From Rhodoligotrophos sp. CJ14 (GTDB lineage: Bacteria > Pseudomonadota > Alphaproteobacteria > Rhizobiales > Im1): a stretch of 64,000 bases of DNA. Position 1 is the stretch's first letter. Each line of letters opens with the position of its first letter. This document shows, in pieces, positions 60,902 through 64,000 of the stretch. The DNA is taken from contig NZ_CP133319.1 of the NCBI RefSeq assembly GCF_038811545.1, positions 2,199,516-2,263,515 of the forward strand, in the 5' to 3' direction. Below the pieces are notes generated by a model. It made no database searches, was not told the DNA's origin, and worked only from the letters and a program-made list of their open reading frames with translations. The translations under genes and the position numbers were made by a program.

Positions 60902-62224
60902 TCACGGTCCTGTTTCGACCACGCCCTCATGCGCGGCAAGGACATGCCCCGCCAGGTAGAGAGAGCCGCAGATCAGAACCCGCGGAGCCAAATCGGCATC
61001 CGATCCGGCGCGCTCCAGGGCGTCGGCGAGGGAACTCGCGATCTCGCTCTCGATCCCCTGTTCTGCAGCAATTGCCGCCAGCACCGTCGGGTCTTCCGCG
61101 GCAGCCTCGCCCGGGATTGCCAGCGTGATGACCCGCCTTGCAAGCCCTGCAAACGGCCGAATGAACGCGGCAGGATCTTTGGTGCGCAGCATGCCCCAGA
61201 TGAGGATAAGCGGCCGGGAGACGCGCTCCTCGATCTCCGCAAGCGAAGCGGCCAGCACCCGGCCGGCGGATTCATTGTGCCCCCCATCAAGCCACAGCTC
61301 TGAGCCCTGCGGCAGCAAGGCCGTAAGCGGCCCGCCGTCGAGCCGCTCCAGACGCGCTGGCCACGAGGCTGTGAGCAGTCCCTTTCCGATCTCAGCTTCC
61401 CCGACCCCCGGCACATCGAGCGTCCGCATGCACGCGATTGCAAGCCCCGCATTGTCGATTTGGAACCGGCCATTGAGCCTCGGCAAAGGCAGATCAAGCA
61501 GGCCTTGCATGTCCTGGTAGACCAGGCGCCCATGCTGCTCGAATGCTTGCCATTCCTGCCCCGCGACGATGAGCGGCGCGCCCCTGCGGGCGGCCGTCTG
61601 CTCGATCACCTGCAGCGCCTCCTCGCTCTGAACGCCGGTCACACACGGCCTGCCCGGCTTTATGATGCCAGCCTTTTCCGCCGCGATCTGGCCAAGGGTA
61701 TCCCCCAGAAACTCCCGATGGTCGTAATCGATCATGGTGATGACGCTGACGACCGGGTCAACCACGTTGGTTGCATCCAGCCGGCCGCCAAGCCCGACCT
61801 CGAGAACGAGGTAATCCGCCGGATGTCGCGAGAAGGCAAGCAGCGCCGCTGCCGTGGTGATCTCGAAGACCGTGATCGGTGCCCCGCCGTTGCATGCCTC
61901 GCACTCCTCGAGCAGAGCAGCGAGCATGGAATCGCTGATCAATTGCCCGCCCCCGGGCGCCCCTAGCCTGATCCGCTCGTGAAAGCGCACCAGATGCGGC
62001 GAGGTATAGACATGCACCGTCTTTCCGGCGGCCTCCAGCATCGCGCGTACGAATGCCGTCACCGAGCCTTTGCCATTGGTGCCGGCCACATGGATCACCG
62101 GCGGCAGCTTGCGCTCGGGATGACCCAAGGCCGCAAGGATGCGCCACATGCGATCCAAGGACAGATCGATGACCTTCGGGTGCAAGGCGGTCAATCGTGG
62201 CAGGATGGCGTCGCTGAGCGACAT
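60902..62224 (-). CDS. folC: Folylpolyglutamate / dihydrofolate synthase
   Basis: A 440-residue Mur-ligase-fold enzyme. The ATP loop is HVAGTNGKGSVTAFV; SPHLVRFHERIRL and LEVGLGGRLDATNVV follow; GGHNESAGR lies in the C-terminal domain. It adds glutamate to dihydropteroate and folates. Downstream of accD in the trpA-accD-folC order typical of Alphaproteobacteria. About 140 bp of non-coding DNA separate it from accD. Confidence 0.95.
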   Translation of the reverse strand: MSLSDAILPRLTALHPKVIDLSLDRMWRILAALGHPERKLPPVIHVAGTNGKGSVTAFVRAMLEAAGKTVHVYTSPHLVRFHERIRLGAPGGGQLISDSMLAALLEECEACNGGAPITVFEITTAAALLAFSRHPADYLVLEVGLGGRLDATNVVDPVVSVITMIDYDHREFLGDTLGQIAAEKAGIIKPGRPCVTGVQSEEALQVIEQTAARRGAPLIVAGQEWQAFEQHGRLVYQDMQGLLDLPLPRLNGRFQIDNAGLAIACMRTLDVPGVGEAEIGKGLLTASWPARLERLDGGPLTALLPQGSELWLDGGHNESAGRVLAASLAEIEERVSRPLILIWGMLRTKDPAAFIRPFAGLARRVITLAIPGEAAAEDPTVLAAIAAEQGIESEIASSLADALERAGSDADLAPRVLICGSLYLAGHVLAAHEGVVETGP

Positions 62225-62365
62225 TGGCCAATCTCCTGGCTTTCACACGTTGCATGGGCAGTTCAGGTCCGAGCAACGTAACGAGGGTCATTGTCAATGG
62301 ACCAGAGCCAGACGCCGGGCATTGGCCGCACCGTCCCGTTTGGCTCTGGCTTAAATCCACTCTTG

Positions 62366-63313
62366 TCAGGTGGAGCTGACGGCAGCGTCACCCTGGCCTG
62401 CCGTCTCGGTTTCCGCAGTAGCGAGGCCCTTTGTATCCTCTGATCCCGCAATCAGCAACGGTTCCGGCACATGCATCAGCATCCGCACCAGGCGGCTGAG
62501 CGTCGCCCGCATCTCGTGTCGGTGCACCACCATGTCAACCATGCCGTGCTCCAGCAGGTATTCTGAACGCTGAAAGCCCTCGGGCAGCTTTTCCCGGATG
62601 GTCTGCTCGATCACCCTGGGTCCCGCAAAGCCGATGAGCGCGCCTGGTTCTGCGATGTGAACATCCCCCAACATCGCATAGGAGGCTGTCACTCCGCCGG
62701 TCGTCGGATTGGTCAGCACCACGAGATAAGGCAGCCGTGCGTCTTTCAGCATCTCGACCGCCACGGTCGTGCGCGGCATCTGCATGAGCGAGAGGATGCC
62801 CTCCTGCATGCGGGCTCCACCGGAAGCAACGAACAGAATGAACGGGGCTTTGCGGCGCACGGCCGTCTGCATCGCCGTGATGATGCTTTCGCCCGCAGCC
62901 ATTCCGAGCGAGCCGCCCATGAAGTCGAAATCCTGGACGGCGGCGACAGTCTCGACCCCATCGAGCTTTCCGACGCCGGCCTGCACGGCATCCTCTTTCC
63001 CGGTCTTCTGTCTGGCTTCCTTGAGGCGGTCCACATATTTCCGCTGGTCACGGAATTTGAGCGGATCGGTCGCCACCTTCGGCATCTCGATCTGCTCGTA
63101 ATGGCCCTCATCGAACAAGCCCTTGAGACGCACAGCCGGCGGCATGCGCATATGATAGTCGCTGCCGGGAATCACGAACTGGTTGGCCTCGAGGTCCCGG
63201 TAAAAGACCATTTGGCCCGTCTCCGGGCATTTGACCCAAAGATTGTCCGGCACTTCCCGGCGAGACAGGATGTTGCTGATCTTCGGGCGGACGAAATTCT
63301 TGATCCAGTTCAC
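62366..63313 (-). CDS. accD: Acetyl-CoA carboxylase carboxyltransferase subunit beta
   Basis: A 315-residue carboxyltransferase subunit starting at a GTG ([13 protein letters not shown]), which matches the family N-terminus and has GAGAGGA upstream. The core has [31 protein letters not shown] and [15 protein letters not shown]. Only one of the four zinc-finger cysteines remains (KCPETGQMV), as is common in Alphaproteobacteria. It makes malonyl-CoA for fatty acid synthesis together with AccA. Confidence 0.95.
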   Translation of the reverse strand: MNWIKNFVRPKISNILSRREVPDNLWVKCPETGQMVFYRDLEANQFVIPGSDYHMRMPPAVRLKGLFDEGHYEQIEMPKVATDPLKFRDQRKYVDRLKEARQKTGKEDAVQAGVGKLDGVETVAAVQDFDFMGGSLGMAAGESIITAMQTAVRRKAPFILFVASGGARMQEGILSLMQMPRTTVAVEMLKDARLPYLVVLTNPTTGGVTASYAMLGDVHIAEPGALIGFAGPRVIEQTIREKLPEGFQRSEYLLEHGMVDMVVHRHEMRATLSRLVRMLMHVPEPLLIAGSEDTKGLATAETETAGQGDAAVSST

Positions 63314-63391
63314 GAATTTTCCTCTCGGGCACGGCCGTGCGAACCCATCGTCCAGCATCGGCGCTGGCCGCACGGCATACGCGCTATGCTC

Positions 63392-64000
63392 CTATTCTGC
63401 TGCGGCGGCGCGGGCACCGCGCACGCCCTCCGCCAGAGATGCAACCAGCCGATGCACATCACCAATGGCATTTGCCGGCGGCCCCTGATTCGCGAGACTG
63501 TTCCGGATCACATCGACCAGCGCCGATCCCACCACCACCGCATCCGCATGGGCGGCGATCGCGGCCGCTTGTGCCGCCGTCTTCACCCCGAAGCCCACGG
63601 CGACCGGCAGGCTGGTCTGTGCACGGATGCGATCCAGAGCTTGCTTGACGGCGCTCGCGTCCGCGGCACGGGTTCCGGTGATGCCCGTGATCGAGACGTA
63701 ATAAACGAAGCCGCTCGTGTTCCTCAGCACCGTCGGCAGCCGCTTTTCATCGGTGGTGGGAGTGGCGAGCCTGATGAAGTTGAGCCCTGCCCGCAATGCC
63801 GGAAGACAAAGCTCTTCATCTTCCTCCGGCGGCAGATCGACCACGATGAGCCCATCCACGCCGGCCTCGCGGGCATCCGTGAGAAACCGCTCGACCCCAT
63901 AGCTATAGATCGGATTGTAATAACCCATGAGCACGATCGGCGTGCGGTCATCCTCAGCCCGGAAGTCCCGGACCATTGCCAGCGTCTTCTTGAGCGTTTG
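63392..64000 (-). CDS. trpA: Tryptophan synthase alpha chain, 5'-truncated by the window edge
   Basis: The frame is open to the right edge; 202 residues of the C-terminal part are visible. Motifs: [29 protein letters not shown] (with the catalytic Asp), [24 protein letters not shown], and [14 protein letters not shown]. It cleaves indole-glycerol phosphate. The first ~75 residues lie outside. It ends 78 bp before the accD start. Confidence 0.94.
   Translation of the reverse strand, partial: QTLKKTLAMVRDFRAEDDRTPIVLMGYYNPIYSYGVERFLTDAREAGVDGLIVVDLPPEEDEELCLPALRAGLNFIRLATPTTDEKRLPTVLRNTSGFVYYVSITGITGTRAADASAVKQALDRIRAQTSLPVAVGFGVKTAAQAAAIAAHADAVVVGSALVDVIRNSLANQGPPANAIGDVHRLVASLAEGVRGARAAAAE

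Overview
The window looks like chromosomal DNA of an alphaproteobacterium, most likely of the order Hyphomicrobiales (Rhizobiales). The signs are high GC content, the run hisD / UPF0262 / low-molecular-weight phosphatase / maf / yacG / tRNA-Phe, the trpA / accD / folC order, a PodJ-like polar-organiser protein, an accD lacking most zinc-finger cysteines, and a FixL-FixJ-FixK oxygen cascade very close to that of Bradyrhizobium and Sinorhizobium. I cannot name the genus from sequence alone.

Layout. Positions 1-1.6 kb hold a 5'-truncated subtilisin-like (S8) protease, followed by a non-coding stretch. Positions 2-45 kb form an accessory block that reads as one low-oxygen, energy-stress programme. 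It holds six universal stress proteins, a triple-BON protein, cydDCABX (cytochrome bd oxidase and its assembly exporter), a host-attachment-type protein, an APC permease, a Pat-like acyl-CoA synthetase/acetyltransferase, an RbbA-like ABC exporter operon, two zinc alcohol dehydrogenases, a complete arginine deiminase operon (arcD-arcA-arcB-arcC), a heparin-lyase-like secreted protein, a small K+ channel, an MgtC/DUF4010 membrane protein, fixL and fixJ, a fixK operon with a P2-type ATPase and an unusual HAD-phosphatase/P-loop-ATPase fusion, a single-domain receiver, and a P1B-type ATPase. From the tRNA-Phe gene at 45.3 kb rightwards the content is ordinary core chromosome: yacG, maf, hisD, a metNIQ transporter with two binding proteins, a DMT permease, a LuxR-type response regulator, an acyl-CoA dehydrogenase with a MerR regulator, a PodJ-like protein, folC, accD and the 3' part of trpA.

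How the genes work together. Between 2 and 36 kb I find eleven matches to the FNR/FixK palindrome TTGA-N6-TCAA in promoter positions. Three are perfect TTGAT-N4-ATCAA palindromes. Most lie 50-69 bp before a start codon, as expected for an activator centred near -41. FixL senses oxygen with its heme PAS domain and phosphorylates FixJ. A palindrome resembling a FixJ site lies between fixK and the receiver gene. FixK would then switch on the bd oxidase, fermentative arginine breakdown, alcohol dehydrogenase, exporter and stress proteins. No nif genes and no cbb3 oxidase genes are present, so the cascade here is wired to survival rather than nitrogen fixation. The sharp accessory/core boundary at the 3' end of tRNA-Phe suggests an integration-type junction, though no integrase or second att copy is visible in the window.
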